A program made the position numbers and the translations under genes. This document shows positions 8,901-15,952 of a stretch of DNA of 28,400 nucleotides, one piece after another. Each line of letters starts with the position of its first letter. Position 1 is the first letter of the stretch. The notes beneath the pieces were generated by a model. That model had not been told where the DNA came from. It ran no database searches and saw only the letters and a list, made by a program, of their open reading frames with translations. This DNA is from an uncultured Ruminococcus sp. (GTDB taxonomy: Bacteria > Bacillota > Clostridia > Oscillospirales > CAG-272), in NCBI GenBank assembly GCA_902766115.1, contig CACXCL010000257.1:1-28400 (forward strand), in the 5' to 3' direction.

Positions 8901-11867
8901 GACAAGTCCGGATGACGAGTACGTCAGCTCGGGATCATTTTCTCCGTAAACCTTAGTCTTAGCGTCCGCAGTGATGGTCAATGCCTTGGGAGTGATTTTC
9001 CCTTTTCCGATGATGGTATCAGAGCCAAGCTGATAGTTTCCGGCCTTGGAGCCTGTAAGAGAGATACCTGAGAAAGTGACATCATTATCACCGACGTTAG
9101 CATTATCGAAAACAGCCTCGAATTCTGTTGTAATGCTGTCATTGTTTACTACTCCGTTAACCGTGAGTCCTGCGCCAGGAGCAGAGGTGTTTCCGTCGTA
9201 AACCTTTACGACCTCGTTCGCCACAAGGTCAACGACTTTCTTATCTACCGTCAGCGTTCCGGGAGCATACGTGATCTCGTAGTTGCCGCTGCTCAGTCCG
9301 GACGGGATGATCGAATACGTTCCGACGTTGCCGAATTGTGTGTAGCTATATGCGTATTGCAGAGTACCGGTAAGAACAGCCTCGGTCTCTCCGTTTACAA
9401 ATCCAGCGTAAGCCACTCCGTCGTTGGCCGGTGCATCCCCGTAAATGATAGTCTTATCCTTTGCGGTGATCGTGAGCGGGGCCTTGGTGATCTCTATCTC
9501 GGCGCTGCCGGTGAAGGTGGTGTAACCCGATTTCTCCACCTTGTAGTACACCGTATATGTGTCAGCATCCTTGTACGTTGGTTTGGTAGAACTGTACGGG
9601 CCATTCTCAGACGTAGAATATGTAACGGTGGCATCGGCAGGATCGGACACCACGGTAATGCTGTGAGATTGACCGTCGTACGTCCCAGAGAATCCACTTG
9701 CCGTAACTTCTATGGTATTTCCGGCTTCTCCGCCCCAGACACCGTTGACATAGGGGATCTCGGTACCGGCGGATTTGTCTGCTGTTTCGACGTACGAGCC
9801 GTCGCCGTTCTGGAGTTTTGCCGCGGTGATGGGGATAGAAACGTAGGTGGGATTAGAACCTGACACCGTGGCCTGATAGGTATTGGTGTCCGTACCGGGA
9901 GCCGCAGTCTGGATGACCTTACCGGTGCCGGCGGAGCTGACGATGGCGGCGCCGCTCTCGGTTGTATAGAGCTGACCGGCAACGGTCAGCGTGCCGTTGA
10001 CGTCAATTTTCGCGTCAACGAGATTGGTCGCCGTGCGCTTTGCCGTCGCGCCATTGACAGTGGAGTAGCCGACCACACAGAGTTGCGCCCCTGAAATAGC
10101 ATAAGCGCCCCACTGGTCTTTATCATAGACGTACGCCTTTTGACCTGACGCCACAGTGACGTTCGCGCCATCAGCAATCGTCATTTCAGCGCCGGGCAGG
10201 AACGCCACGTCCTGACTGATCGTAGTCGTGCCGGAGTTGACGTTGATCGTGATGTTGCTCTGGATGGGCAGAACGTAGTCCGCGGTATTCAAATCAAGAG
10301 TCCCGACCAAAGGCACACCTGTTATCCTTAACCGCATGGAATTGATTGAAAAATTTCCATCCACATTAAGTTCCAAACGGTCGCTCGCACCGGTGAACCT
10401 CTTGGTCACAGAACCGCTCGATATCTGAAACATGCCACCTGCGCCAACAAAAGTGGCACTGGCACCGAACTGCTGACTTGACGCGTTAACAGCAGCGAAT
10501 ACCTTCTCAGTAGCTCCGGAATATAGCTTCAACGGCGCTTCGATGTTCTGGACGTAATACTGATTCAGCGGGAAGACCTTCTCAGAATTACCCGCCATCG
10601 TGGAGATACACGTCCCGCCGCGCCAGCAGCGGACCTGAAAGCACTCCCAGACCTCAGCACCAGATCGGGCGTATACGTTACCGGAGCCCGCGACGTAACC
10701 CCATGCATAGAGTTTACCGCCGGACTGGACGTCGATGGAGCTACCGTCGTTCATCGTGATGCGGCCGTGCGGTCCGGTAGGCGTCGCGTTCCAGGATCCG
10801 CTGTTCGTGCCGACCGCAGAAAGCTGGGAACACACGCACAACGAGCCGCCGCTTGCAACAATTAGGTTTGCACCACTTGCCATGGTCAGCGTGCGGAAGG
10901 CGGAGGGGGTAACGTGCGCCGCCGGGGTACCATCGTCTTTGGTGGTCATGCCGGGCGTAGTGGTATAGACGGTCTGCGCCTCGTCAAACGGGATCAGGAG
11001 CGTTTTGTCGCTGGGGATCGTGTAGCTGCCGGCTGGAAGTGTACCATTGGAAATCAGGACTATTTTTGCAGTACCGCTCGACTGAGCGTAAGAAATCGCT
11101 TCGTTTAAATCGGTATAGAGCATGGAACCGACCTGCCAGACAGGTAAAGAGGTCTGAACAAACTCCGGTTGGACCGTGCAAGCCTCAGTGAAACTGGTTG
11201 TCAAGGAAGCTTTGGGTTCAAAATACACACCTGTCGTCATAATTTTCCAGCCAAAGAACTTGTAACCATTCGCGGCCGTGGCGGCGAGGGTAACGGAGTC
11301 CGTGGTCTTGAAGGTCTTGACCGTATCGGCCGTGATTGCCGTGCCGTCGACGGTATAGGAGCCGTTCGTCGGCGCCTTGAAGGTGATATCGACGTTCGCC
11401 TCCGCCGTCAACTTGAGGTTCGAGATTACCATTCCGGTCTCGCCTTCACCTTTGGGAGAGGTGATTGAGACAGCGACCGTTTCGCCAGTGTTCAACGTCT
11501 TGCTGAAAGACGTGCCGGCCGTAACGGACGTGCCGTCAACCGTTGCGCTACCACCGGAGAGCGTCAGAGTATAGTTAAAACTCAGCACCGCCGTAGAAAC
11601 GGAGTTATTTGTGAACGTCAATGTGCCGGTTTGTGCGGAGTAGCTAGTGCCGCCGCAGCCGCTCGAAGCGCTCGCTTTTACGCTTCCGGTGATCGTGCCA
11701 CCGCTCGGTGTCCACGTTGCTTTGCCGTTGCTTTCTGCCGTCAATCCGGTTACACCCGTATTAATAGCATCCGCCCAGGCAGGAATAGACAGAGACGGCA
11801 TAATGGCCGCAAGCATAAGTATAGTTATAAGAATAGACAAGCTGCGCTTAACCACGTTTTTAATCAT
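2910..11867 (-). CDS. Giant MBG/YDG-repeat secreted surface protein (2985 aa)
   Basis: The start is ATG 11867 with an AGAGGAA ribosome binding site. Residues 1-33 form a signal peptide ending IPAWADA. Residues about 35-710 are beta-rich, with GGKLYAWG- and GTLTVAGQ-type elements that suggest a beta-helix. Residues about 717-2732 are interleaved Ig-like repeats: about eight MBG-type (key residues K-T-Y-G-x-x-D-P-x-L-T-Y and E-N-V-G-x-Y), six YDG-type (K-x-Y-D-G-x-T, D-A-G-N-Y), four GTYDG-type and four Y-N-G/NNH-type. Residues about 2735-2870 resemble an InlB-type B-repeat (FAGWDPEIG). From about 2875 a Cna-B-like domain (GLPAGSYTVVEEHKWSW) leads to AWLNAFASIVKVI. There is no LPXTG, SLH or LysM signal, so retention is unexplained. 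Such repeats are known from large adhesins. It ends the minus-strand cluster, 21 bases after the Lgt-like gene. An adhesin or matrix scaffold is the likely role. Confidence 0.85.
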   Translation of the reverse strand: MIKNVVKRSLSILITILMLAAIMPSLSIPAWADAINTGVTGLTAESNGKATWTPSGGTITGSVKASASSGCGGTSYSAQTGTLTFTNNSVSTAVLSFNYTLTLSGGSATVDGTSVTAGTSFSKTLNTGETVAVSITSPKGEGETGMVISNLKLTAEANVDITFKAPTNGSYTVDGTAITADTVKTFKTTDSVTLAATAANGYKFFGWKIMTTGVYFEPKASLTTSFTEACTVQPEFVQTSLPVWQVGSMLYTDLNEAISYAQSSGTAKIVLISNGTLPAGSYTIPSDKTLLIPFDEAQTVYTTTPGMTTKDDGTPAAHVTPSAFRTLTMASGANLIVASGGSLCVCSQLSAVGTNSGSWNATPTGPHGRITMNDGSSIDVQSGGKLYAWGYVAGSGNVYARSGAEVWECFQVRCWRGGTCISTMAGNSEKVFPLNQYYVQNIEAPLKLYSGATEKVFAAVNASSQQFGASATFVGAGGMFQISSGSVTKRFTGASDRLELNVDGNFSINSMRLRITGVPLVGTLDLNTADYVLPIQSNITINVNSGTTTISQDVAFLPGAEMTIADGANVTVASGQKAYVYDKDQWGAYAISGAQLCVVGYSTVNGATAKRTATNLVDAKIDVNGTLTVAGQLYTTESGAAIVSSAGTGKVIQTAAPGTDTNTYQATVSGSNPTYVSIPITAAKLQNGDGSYVETADKSAGTEIPYVNGVWGGEAGNTIEVTASGFSGTYDGQSHSITVVSDPADATVTYSTSENGPYSSTKPTYKDADTYTVYYKVEKSGYTTFTGSAEIEITKAPLTITAKDKTIIYGDAPANDGVAYAGFVNGETEAVLTGTLQYAYSYTQFGNVGTYSIIPSGLSSGNYEITYAPGTLTVDKKVVDLVANEVVKVYDGNTSAPGAGLTVNGVVNNDSITTEFEAVFDNANVGDNDVTFSGISLTGSKAGNYQLGSDTIIGKGKITPKALTITADAKTKVYGENDPELTYSSSGLVGNDTITGELTRAEGENVGEYDIKVGSLTAGDNYTISFTGAKLTITAKEVRISGLGAANKIYDGNTDATVTGEGSLEGLIKGDTVTIKAGTASFADKNAGDGKTVSFSGYALEGEDAGNYTLIQPADVTANITPKSVNVSGLGVEDKVYDGTKDATPAGLASATIDGKIGNDEVSVGSCTAAFLDKNVGDRKEVAFSNVVLTGTDAGNYTVDQVYDGEGKITKRPVTITGLEAADKYYDGGLAATVTGDAVIDNMIDGDDVTVADGSANFETADVDADKKVNFDGYSLTGNDAGNYELTAQPASVTASIFAVDVQWTAPEAIEGLAYTGEKQALITAGSAVGGEMQYKLGADGTYSPDIPKATEVGDYVVYYKVVADSNHNGVAEASITVSIGKADPTVTAPEALDRNYDGTEKPLVKAGSAVGGTMQYSLDGENWSETVPSATDAGVYGVQYRVIGDNNHKDYGPVTLNVNIKKIDPTVVKSAKAKTGLIYNGQDQELITAGEASGGTMMYSSDGERYSTDIPVGRNAQVGFGDVGSKYVIYCKIVGDNNHEEIQLDNIEVIIAPKELHVHADNKTKAYGENDPELTYTYDGLVEGDGPFVFGKLTREPGDAVGEYRIIQSEAFYVSDNYSTIFHEGTFTITRAPATVTKAPTAKSDLVYNGSDRALVEEGVADGGTMKYSLDGTNWRDTVPTGTNAGKYTVYYKVVGDGNHSDSAVDSVEVTIAQKTLNVEVTAHDKTYDGGDTADGTVILKGIVSGDSVSATADSIKFNDKNVGTGKEVTFSGITLTDASGNYTLGDVTSATTRANITAKDVTITGLRAADKVYDGTTAATVTGTAVIDGKIGDDDVTVVPGTASFEDANVGEGKTVTFTDFSLTGDDAGNYNLTAQPASVTANITAATMDVSAKGYSGTYDGAEHSIKVTAPEGATVKYSATENGDYTATNPAYKNAGTYTVYYKVEWANHTTETGSATVAINKATLTVTAEAKSKTYGEADPALTYTVEGLVTGDSLTGALTRVAGENVGEYDITVGTLSAGDNYTVSFTGAKLTITKATLTVIAEAKSKTYGEADPALTYQVSGLVNGDTKSVVTGELTRVAGENVGTYAINQGTLSAGDNYNIAFTGADFKITAKTLKITANAQTKVFGTTDPALTYTVEGLVTGDSLEGVLTRAEGENVGEYDITIGTLTAGDNYTISYTGAKLTITKATLTVTAEAKSKTYGETDPELTYTSSGLVGNDAITGELTRVAGENVGTYAIEQGTLSAGDNYNIVFSGANLTISAKALTIKADPKTKVFGTEDPALTYTVEGLVGSDALTGSLTRESGENVGTYAIKQGTLAASANYDVSFTGAEFTITDATMEITSSGYNGTYDGLPHGITVAAPAGATVTYSTAENGTYSTDNPTYTDVDTYTVFYKVEKENYTTVTGSETVVITKARLTVTAKDKTITYGDEPANDGVAYAGFVNGETEAVLTGTLQYTYGYAQFGNVGTYSIIPSGLSSGNYDITFNAGTLTVEQKTVGLTWSETSLTYNGNAQAPVATATGLVNGDVCTVTVEGQKTDVGTYTAEAKALSNGNYKLPAETTVQFTIVNASMSGVTSSDYVGTYDGQPHGITVNAPEGATVTYSASAGGSYVDSLTYVNAGEYTVYFKVVKANYETVTGSQKVTINKREVTLTWSDTSFTYDESAKCPTVAVGNLVDGDTCTAIVSGAAANAGPHTATVTGLSNDNYVLPSDNLTQEYTIAKAAKAAPEGVAAVAETYLNQKNGSITGVNGEMDYSVDGTNYVAVTGETIENLPAGTYYVRYKETENYNASPAVEITVAEGPAIKVTWKVDGQEDLVQDYAYGDTPSYGSTPTKAAEAGRSYVFAGWDPEIGTVTGDVTYTAKFTEKTCLTIKRTGAAEQDFVYSILNSSNAVVLRVVLPAGKTEVNVVGLPAGSYTVVEEHKWSWKITSIVNPEGGAVTLAESGTAEVTFTTSGSPITAWLNAFASIVKVITATNG
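4473..4547 (-). repeat. Near-identical 75-base dispersed repeat, copy 1
   Basis: This segment matches 9354-9428 at 74 of 75 bases, differing only at 4503 versus 9384. It lies inside an MBG-like repeat whose protein contains GVAYAGFVNGETEAVLTG. Similarity continues more weakly on both sides. The copies are 4881 bases apart. Confidence 0.85.
4830..5976 (-). repeat. Five tandem MBG repeats inside the giant gene
   Basis: Five adjacent repeats of about 75-80 residues (protein residues about 1964-2346) each start near LTVTAEAKSKTYGE, pass through LTRVAGENVG and end with GDNY plus FTGAKLTIT. Copies are strongly similar in both protein and DNA, which points to expansion by recombination. Elsewhere in the protein MBG copies are single and mixed with other repeat types. 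Confidence 0.75.
9354..9428 (-). repeat. Near-identical 75-base dispersed repeat, copy 2
   Basis: Partner of 4473-4547, in the N-terminal of the two GVAYAGFVNGE repeats. The single difference is G at 9384 where the other copy has A. Such identity in a region of otherwise diverged repeats suggests recent duplication or gene conversion. Confidence 0.85.
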
Positions 11868-11888
11868 TTTTCGGTTCCTCTCTCTCTG

Positions 11889-12566
11889 TTATGCTTGCGC
11901 GCCGCGCTTTTTTTCGCGACGTCGTCTGATTTCAATGTAAAAGCATAGCCCCACGATGACGGAAATCGCCGCCCAGATGTGGGATCTATGTAAAATGCTG
12001 TTCGTCTCGGCGGTGCGGAAGCACTCCAGCACGGCGCGGACGACGCCGTAGGTGAACATATACAGGGGGTAAACTTCGCCGCGGGTCTTCCCTTTCCAGA
12101 CGCGCGGTACGATGATCGCAAGGAAGATCGCGTAAAATACCAGCTCCGCTTCCCGTGTGGGGAAACGCCACGGTGCGTGGCCGGGGATTATCACGCCCGT
12201 GCAGCACCCGGCGAAAATGCAGTTGACGCGGGCACAGGCGACAGCGAATATCATACAAGGGGTGAAAATATCGAAGACCTCCGTCGTTTTGCGCTTTGAA
12301 ATTTTAGCACCGAGCCACAAAGCAATCGGCATCAAGAAAACAACGCCGAACAAGCTCATTGCACCGCCAGTGAGAGGCTTTCCCTCCAGCACGGCGAACG
12401 CCTTGACAGAAAAGACACCATAAACGACTGATGCAACGCTCAGTATGAGCGCGGCGTACCACTTCATCCGGAGGCGGCGGCGCAGTAGAAACAGCCACAG
12501 AAACGTGACCGCGCCGGCAAGTCCCAGGAGAAGGTACAGCCGATTCGATTCGATAAAATTCGACAC
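11889..12566 (-). CDS. Lgt-like membrane protein (prolipoprotein diacylglyceryl transferase family)
   Basis: A 225-residue polytopic membrane protein. The start is GTG 12566 with AAGGGA upstream. Lgt transfers diacylglycerol from phosphatidylglycerol to the lipobox cysteine of prelipoproteins. Family resemblance is seen in LTGGAMSLFG, in ARVNCIFAGCCTG (R113, N115) where Lgt has its G-R-x-x-N signature, in FPTREAE where Lgt has H-P-T-x-x-x-E, and in the terminal R-x-x-x-E pair (R177, E181). It is shorter than typical Lgt (about 260-290 residues), and the signature spacing (R-x-N) and a double Cys (C121, C122) are unusual. No other protein of this cluster shows a clear lipobox. It is therefore more likely a specialised paralogue than the housekeeping enzyme. 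It lies 21 bases upstream of the giant gene, so the two are probably co-transcribed. Confidence 0.75.
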   Translation of the reverse strand: MSNFIESNRLYLLLGLAGAVTFLWLFLLRRRLRMKWYAALILSVASVVYGVFSVKAFAVLEGKPLTGGAMSLFGVVFLMPIALWLGAKISKRKTTEVFDIFTPCMIFAVACARVNCIFAGCCTGVIIPGHAPWRFPTREAELVFYAIFLAIIVPRVWKGKTRGEVYPLYMFTYGVVRAVLECFRTAETNSILHRSHIWAAISVIVGLCFYIEIRRRREKKRGAQA

Positions 12567-12604
12567 AATATATTTCCCTTTTATAAGCCAAAATACAGCA
12601 CCGG

Positions 12605-12636
12605 CGGTCTCCGTCCTCTTTTCGGGGAGGAGACCG
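12605..12636 (-). terminator. Weak hairpin between the 336-aa gene and the Lgt-like gene
   Basis: CGGTCTCC at 12605-12612 pairs with GGAGACCG at 12629-12636, with further TCCTC/GGGGA pairing inside. It lies downstream of the 336-residue protein gene on the minus strand. There is no U-tract, so it is better read as a processing or partial attenuation hairpin than a full terminator. Confidence 0.4.
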
Positions 12637-12657
12637 TCATGCTGTTCGTTTGTGCGG

Positions 12658-13668
12658 TTACGGCGTCGTCCAGTTGGACGTCGCAGGATCGTACGTCGCC
12701 TCGGTCCATTTCTCCGCGGCGGCGTCGCCGGCTGCCTGGATCGCCTCGACCGTCACGGTGACGGTCACGCCTTCGGCTGCTTCGGCGGCGTTTGCATCGC
12801 TGAAGACGGGCTTTGTCGTGGTCCTGTTCGGGGCGACCGTGCCGTTATAGTAGAGGTAGTCGCCGACCTTCGTCCATCCCGCGGGGGTGGAAAGGGCGGT
12901 CACGCCTTCCTTGAGGAGCGGGCTGTCGCTCGCAACGATATTGCCCGCCTCGTCAACGTAATTCAGCACCACGGTCGCGCGGATCAGGGCGTCGATATTG
13001 CCGGTGTTGGTGACGGTGTAGTCGCCGTTGACGACAGCGCTCACCTCAACCGCCTTGAACGTTTCCGTGACGGCAGCGGAGCTTACTTTCTTCAATTCCG
13101 GATCAGTATCCGCGAAAACAGCGGACGGTGTGGAGTCACTGTTTCCGATCTCGATCAGGTGCGCGGTGACGGAAACAGAATAATCCGTCGTCAAAGGCTC
13201 CTCGGCAAGTTCGAGGGTGCCAAAGACAGGCGCCGTGACGTCAATCGTCAAAGGAGCATTCTGATAGCAGTACACCTTGACTCCGGCGGGACCGGCGACG
13301 CCGGTGAGTTCCTTCCAGTCTGCGCTCAGAGCAAGACCGGCGGGAAGATCGCCTGTGACTTCAATAAAGAGATACGCGGGGATCGCTTTTCTTCCCTCAA
13401 CCTTTACAACGGTGGTGGGGGCGACAGACGTGCCGGGGATAAGATTGAGCGTTTCCGCGCTCGTCTGGCCGGCGGCGTCCGTGTCGTATGCCAAAAGCTT
13501 ATCTGCAAGAGACGTGTCGACCATGTAGGACACGCTGCCGCTGAGGCTGACCTGGGTCGTGTACTTGGCGCTCGATCCGGAGACGGGGAACAGAATGCCA
13601 ACTACGAGGACCACAAGAAGCAGAGCGGCTGCAGCGACGCGGCTTTTCGATACTTTGATCTTTCTCAT
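12658..13668 (-). CDS. SipW-type signal peptide protein, 336 aa
   Basis: A secreted protein whose N-terminus (basic MRKIKVSKSR, hydrophobic core, then GSSAKYTTQVSLSG, AKY at 34-36) matches the SipW-dependent signal peptide of TasA/camelysin-like proteins. In such proteins cleavage by a Ser/His signal peptidase falls just before or at the AKY region. The mature part is Thr/Ser/Ala/Val-rich and beta-sandwich-like (GDYTVTNTGNIDALIRATVVLNY). NTGNIDALIR is the kind of segment found in TasA-like folds. No C-terminal anchor is visible. GGAGGG at the usual distance supports ATG 13668, only 13 bases after the stop of the preceding gene, so translation is probably coupled. Likely a fibre or matrix subunit, with function inferred from family and neighbours. 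Confidence 0.78.
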   Translation of the reverse strand: MRKIKVSKSRVAAAALLLVVLVVGILFPVSGSSAKYTTQVSLSGSVSYMVDTSLADKLLAYDTDAAGQTSAETLNLIPGTSVAPTTVVKVEGRKAIPAYLFIEVTGDLPAGLALSADWKELTGVAGPAGVKVYCYQNAPLTIDVTAPVFGTLELAEEPLTTDYSVSVTAHLIEIGNSDSTPSAVFADTDPELKKVSSAAVTETFKAVEVSAVVNGDYTVTNTGNIDALIRATVVLNYVDEAGNIVASDSPLLKEGVTALSTPAGWTKVGDYLYYNGTVAPNRTTTKPVFSDANAAEAAEGVTVTVTVEAIQAAGDAAAEKWTEATYDPATSNWTTP

Positions 13669-13681
13669 TTTTCCGCCCTCC

Positions 13682-14128
13682 TCAGTCTATCTGCGTGAAG
13701 GTCACGACGACGGTAAAGGGTACCGTGCCCGCGCCTGTCACTGATTCCGACATCTTGAGCGTGAGAGTTTTTGTTTCGTTTGCGCCTCCCGGGGCGAGTG
13801 TGCCGGTGGGCAGTGTGATCTCGCCGAATTTCGCGGCGTCGTCGGCCGAGGCGAACTTCACCTCCGCCTTATACCGCACGGCGGTCTCCCCGGGGTTCGT
13901 CACGGTGAGGGTGTACGTGCCTTCCTTTGAGGCGCCGATGGTGACGGGACCAGTCTGGGCCGACGTGGCAGACACTTTGAACGACGCGATACGTCCCGAG
14001 TCGTCTCCTCTCGATTTAGTGGTATAGCGCGCGTACATTCCCGTGGTGAAGTGCGCGGTCACCAGGACCATGCACAACAGAACGAGCGCCACGCTGAGCG
14101 TCGTGGGCATACTCTTCTTTCTCATCAT
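13682..14128 (-). CDS. Small SipW-type signal peptide protein, 148 aa
   Basis: A short secreted protein with an N-terminal hydrophobic segment followed by GMYARYTTKSRGDDSGRIA (ARY at 33-35). This resembles the [KR]Y element and the following D-x-x-R-x-A stretch of TasA-like proteins. The mature domain is about 110 residues and looks like one beta-sandwich, with TYTLTVTNPGETAVRYKAEV and a C-terminal FTVVVTFTQID. The terminal T-Q-I-D is shared with the 322-residue TasA-like protein. GAGGAGA precedes the start. Two ATG codons in tandem (14128 and 14125) leave a one-residue uncertainty. It lies between a SipW-type peptidase and a larger SipW substrate, so a minor subunit or fibre initiator is a reasonable inference. 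Confidence 0.78.
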   Translation of the reverse strand: MMRKKSMPTTLSVALVLLCMVLVTAHFTTGMYARYTTKSRGDDSGRIASFKVSATSAQTGPVTIGASKEGTYTLTVTNPGETAVRYKAEVKFASADDAAKFGEITLPTGTLAPGGANETKTLTLKMSESVTGAGTVPFTVVVTFTQID

Positions 14129-14196
14129 ATCTCACGTCTCCTCTTGTTTTTGCGTTATCCGGGATCGCGCGCCCGGCGGGTGATCGGCATTTGCCG

Positions 14197-14883
14197 TTAT
14201 TCTTCGTCTTCCGTTTTTTCTTCTTCCGGTGCGCCCGGTTTTTCTTCTGTTTCTGCGGCTTGTTCTTCCGGTTTTTCTTCGGTTTTTCCTTCTTCCAGCG
14301 CCTTCAGGCGGCGGATCTCGGCTTTGATCTCGTCAAGCTCGCTGTCGTCCTCTTTCCGCTCCCTTTTCCAGGATAGGTTGATCAGGAGGATCAGCCCCGC
14401 GATCACCAGGATGATGCCGATCGGCGATTGCAGAAAACGCACCGCGGCTCCCACGACGGGGATCTTGCCTACCATCCTGCCCTTTACGTCCTCCGCGGGG
14501 ATGGGCTCGTCTTCGGTATTGTTGGCGTCGCCCCGGGTGACGATCTTGCCGTCCTCCAGGATCCGCGTCACCCGATGGATGACACGGGACGCGCCGGACT
14601 GGTAGACCACCACGTCGCCCTCACGGACGTCCTCGCCGTTCACTGCCCTGACGAAGACAAGGTCGTTCACCGACAGGGTTGGCTCCATGCTGCCGGACAG
14701 CACCACGGAGGCGCCCCAGCCGAAGGGCATGGGCATGGCGTTGCGCACAAGGCGCCGGGCGTTGACGGAATAGGCGGTGCCGCCGATGAATACGGCGAGC
14801 ACTACGATGATCAGGATCCGGAAAAACAGGCGGCCGCCGTTTTTCTTCTTCTTTTCCTTATTATTATCCTTTTGCCGGCTCAT
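14197..14883 (-). CDS. sipW: SipW-type signal peptidase I (Ser/His), copy 1
   Basis: A 228-residue membrane protease that cleaves signal peptides outside the membrane. The nucleophile is in VVLSGSMEPT (S65), and the general base position is His in SRVIHRV (H103), as in ER-type and SipW peptidases, not the Lys of bacterial LepB. GDANN (D119) is the conserved third box. Transmembrane segments lie at about 19-38 and 153-170. A charged tail of about 55 residues follows, rich in E, K and P, with a likely coiled-coil part (DELDEIKAEIRRLKALEEG region). In Bacillus SipW processes TasA and TapA; here substrates are probably the AKY/ARY proteins next to it. The start at 14883 overlaps the upstream gene by 20 bases and has no strong ribosome binding site, so translational coupling is likely. 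Confidence 0.9.
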   Translation of the reverse strand: MSRQKDNNKEKKKKNGGRLFFRILIIVVLAVFIGGTAYSVNARRLVRNAMPMPFGWGASVVLSGSMEPTLSVNDLVFVRAVNGEDVREGDVVVYQSGASRVIHRVTRILEDGKIVTRGDANNTEDEPIPAEDVKGRMVGKIPVVGAAVRFLQSPIGIILVIAGLILLINLSWKRERKEDDSELDEIKAEIRRLKALEEGKTEEKPEEQAAETEEKPGAPEEEKTEDEE

Positions 14884-15838
14884 CTTTTTCTTTGTCGTCG
14901 CGCTTTATGGCGTAAATCAGCACGCCGATGGCGCAGAGGGAAACCACCGCGACGGCTCCCCAGAGATAGGTATTGGTGTTGTCGCCGGTCTGCGGGGGCT
15001 TCACGCCGCCGCCTTCCTCGCTCCACTCCGCAACGGCGCGGATGACGATGTGGAGGGTCAGGTCTTTGTCAACGGCAAGGTTGCCGAGCATGGTGTCGTA
15101 CGCGTCGTTGGAGTCGAGGCCTTCGCCGTCGAAACGCTCGAAGGGCCAGCGCCAGTCGAGGGTGTAGTCGCGGATGTTGCCGGCGGAGAGGTAGTCGGTC
15201 TCCTCGTAGCCGTCCAGATCAAGCACGTCGGGCCACTCGGTATCGGAGCCGATGACGTAGCCTTTTTCTGCGGTCTTGAGGCGGCCCTCGATGGGGATCC
15301 ACAGGCCGTCGGTGTTCTCGTAGTACGCATCAACCGTGAGCTTATACTTCAGGTTGTGGCTGCCGGTGTTCTTCAGGGTGAAGTTATACGCCTGCTCCGT
15401 GCCGGGGGCGAAGACGTTGTCGCCCTTTTCGGAGTTGACCGAGAAGACGGGATATCCCGCCTCGCTGTCGTAATGGACGCTGAATATGTCGATATCGGTC
15501 TCGGTGGTCCAGATCTGGTCCTTGTCCTCGACTCTGAAGCCGGTGACGTTGCCCTCAGGGTCGTCGATGATCGTGTCGGAGTCGGTCTTTGAGCCGGGAT
15601 CGGAAGCGGGAGCCTTGCCGTCGGTCTTTTCGTCGCCGGCGGCGTTCAGCATGAGCTTCGTCTTGTCCCCGCTCTCGGTAAGGGAGATATAGTTGCGCTG
15701 TTCCACGGGGGAGAAGGCAGCGATCTTGCTGACGACCACCGATACCGAGCACAGCTCAAGCAGTATCAGCAGGATCAGCGCGACGATGATCCCGGAATTG
15801 ATTCGCCTTCCCCTGCGGCGGGTCTTTGATTCTCTCAT
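14864..15838 (-). CDS. PPQTG-ended surface protein with a TasA-family W motif
   Basis: A 324-residue protein. I choose ATG 15838 (MRESKTRRRG) because GGAGGAG sits just upstream; the ATG 27 bases earlier lacks this. After a basic N-terminus a hydrophobic segment (residues about 15-38) serves as signal peptide or anchor, but without the AKY element of the other SipW clients. Residues 220-250 contain DWRWPFERF followed by YDTMLGN, matching WAWAFEKI and DTYLGN in the TasA-like protein. The C-terminus has PPQTGD (281-286), a hydrophobic span and a basic tail, which is a sortase sorting signal with P in place of L. It may tie TasA-like fibres to the wall, comparable in position to TapA. It overlaps the downstream SipW gene by 20 bases. 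Confidence 0.78.
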   Translation of the reverse strand: MRESKTRRRGRRINSGIIVALILLILLELCSVSVVVSKIAAFSPVEQRNYISLTESGDKTKLMLNAAGDEKTDGKAPASDPGSKTDSDTIIDDPEGNVTGFRVEDKDQIWTTETDIDIFSVHYDSEAGYPVFSVNSEKGDNVFAPGTEQAYNFTLKNTGSHNLKYKLTVDAYYENTDGLWIPIEGRLKTAEKGYVIGSDTEWPDVLDLDGYEETDYLSAGNIRDYTLDWRWPFERFDGEGLDSNDAYDTMLGNLAVDKDLTLHIVIRAVAEWSEEGGGVKPPQTGDNTNTYLWGAVAVVSLCAIGVLIYAIKRDDKEKDEPAKG

Positions 15839-15952
15839 TTGAGCTCCTCCAATCTGTATACACACGCGGCATACGCCGTGAATAATTCCTGCTTTTGCGC
15901 TTACGACCGCCTGCGCGCGTGCGCGGGCGCTTGTAGGAACAAAAGCCGCGGT

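Noticed and set aside
2910..9720. Possible CRISPR or intergenic repeat array
   Set aside because: Repeats are in frame, of unequal length and inside one coding sequence; no constant repeat/spacer pattern.
12445..13698. 417-codon plus-strand open frame across the 336-aa and Lgt-like genes
   Set aside because: Arg/Gly-rich antisense shadow of genes with signal peptides and ribosome binding sites.
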